Shown here: piece after piece, positions 13,421-14,077 of the stretch | Layout of the letters: every line of letters starts with the position of its first letter | Position numbering within the stretch: the stretch's first letter is position 1 | DNA from: Desulfobacterales bacterium | Lineage (GTDB): Bacteria > Desulfobacterota > Desulfobacteria > Desulfobacterales > UBA5852 | DNA: 14,077 nucleotides | Assembly: GCA_030066455.1 (NCBI GenBank) | Contig: JASJBQ010000079.1 | Span: 1 to 14,077, forward strand | Reading direction: 5' to 3' | The notes under the pieces: generated by a model | The model's input: only the letters and a program-made list of their open reading frames with translations | What the model was told of the DNA's origin: nothing | Databases searched by the model: none | Translations under genes and position numbers: made by a program

Positions 13421-14077
13421 ATGAACATCAAATCAGTTTCTCTTGGCCTCCTGCTCCTGTTTCTGATTGCCGCACCACCTTCATGGGCCTCCCCTTTTGT
13501 GCTCAGCCCGGAGAGTGCTGAACTATTAAGTGGCAGCAGTATGATGGGGGGCTATGACATCGGCAACACGATTAATCAAAGCGGCATTACAGGCGGGAAC
13601 TGGAGCACCGACGAAGCAAATCTCACCCCCTGGGATGCGGTCTTCCAAACAAAAAATGAAAGACAATATACTGCCGGCGGGCCATCGCACAGTAACAGTA
13701 TTGCCGATCAGTGGCTTTCAGGTGGTGGGACGCTAGCCACTATAAGATATGACCTTGGAGACCATTATCATATCAATCGGATTGCGCTCTGGGATGAGAA
13801 TATGGTTGGCATCTCGAATTTCACGGTCTGGTTTGGCAACGATCCCACGACGACCTGGAATTTCACCCCGAGCGATACAACCGATCAAGCTGAAATTTTT
13901 AACTTAACGTTTGATCAGCCAGGCACTTACGGGGGGCAATTTGTCTATTTAGATGTCACCGGGAAAGGTGGGGGAATTTGGGGTGCATCCATGGGTGAAA
14001 TCGCATTTTCGGCCACACCCGCGCCGCTGCCGCCGGCGGCTTTCCTGCTCTTCTCTGGTCTCCTGGGGATTGCATCC
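13421..14077 (+). CDS. PEP-CTERM (VPLPPA-type) surface protein with discoidin-like domain, 3' end outside window
   Basis: The frame starts at ATG 13421 (AAGGA 7 bp upstream) and is open to the window edge (219 codons). A signal peptide is clear: basic start, LLLLFLIAA core, SWA-SP cleavage after residue 23. Residues ~95-195 are rich in beta strands with TIRYDLGDHYHINRIALWDEN, FTVWFGN, and a closing GGIWGASMGEIAF, the layout of an F5/8 type C (discoidin-like) carbohydrate-binding fold. The visible C-terminus reads PAPLPPAAFLLFSGLLGIAS, the VPLPPA form of the PEP-CTERM sorting signal; the Arg-rich tail is beyond the window. Such proteins are processed by an exosortase (XrtA type) and end up on the surface, often with exopolysaccharide. 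It lies under the sigma-54 promoter at 13322-13337. Codon use looks more AT-rich than the neighbours. Confidence 0.9.
   Translation, partial: MNIKSVSLGLLLLFLIAAPPSWASPFVLSPESAELLSGSSMMGGYDIGNTINQSGITGGNWSTDEANLTPWDAVFQTKNERQYTAGGPSHSNSIADQWLSGGGTLATIRYDLGDHYHINRIALWDENMVGISNFTVWFGNDPTTTWNFTPSDTTDQAEIFNLTFDQPGTYGGQFVYLDVTGKGGGIWGASMGEIAFSATPAPLPPAAFLLFSGLLGIAS

Overview
The window looks like chromosomal DNA from a Gram-negative bacterium that makes many outer-membrane lipoproteins. A Desulfobacterota-type (deltaproteobacterial) organism is my best guess. This is inferred from the mix of sigma-54 promoter, PEP-CTERM surface protein, HAMP/HD-GYP regulator, DUF547 lipoprotein and an archaeal-type (MJ0619/Tes-like) radical SAM enzyme. 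No single gene proves the lineage. Coding regions are mostly GC-rich; the 7728-10289 gene and the last gene look less so by eye.

Layout. (1) 2-379: C-terminal end of folC. (2) 380-1500: a scarred region holding a possible MITE-like element (422-556), tRNA-Arg(CCG) (572-647), a strong terminator hairpin, and two decayed reverse-strand fragments (HIRAN-like, then GNAT-acetyltransferase-like). A degenerate copy of the tRNA 3' end lies exactly at their junction. (3) 1568-3696: a radical SAM enzyme overlapping a DUF547 lipoprotein by 4 bp. (4) 3697-4715: about 1 kb without an intact gene, with a second, diverged copy of the GNAT-like fragment. (5) 4716-7175: three consecutive lipoprotein genes, the middle one an M48 metalloprotease with TPRs, probably one envelope-maintenance operon. 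(6) 7176-7727: non-coding, with one possible promoter. (7) 7728-10289: a very large lipoprotein with TPR-like helices and a C-terminal PDZ-like domain. (8) 12953 back to 10621 (reverse strand): a c-di-GMP phosphodiesterase (HAMP + HD-GYP), a TPR lipoprotein and a small DUF2284-like fragment, apparently one operon. (9) 13187-13337: a regulatory region with two identical 15-bp palindromes 21 bp apart, two further inverted repeats and a near-perfect sigma-54 promoter. (10) 13421-end: a VPLPPA/PEP-CTERM surface protein with a discoidin-like domain, cut by the window edge.

The most attractive system is at the right end. A sigma-54-dependent exosortase-type surface protein is divergent from a c-di-GMP phosphodiesterase operon, and the shared palindromic array lies between them. 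One of the palindromes also supplies the likely -35 of the phosphodiesterase promoter. The second point of interest is the Tes-like radical SAM enzyme coupled to a DUF547 lipoprotein and bracketed by two diverged copies of the same decayed gene.
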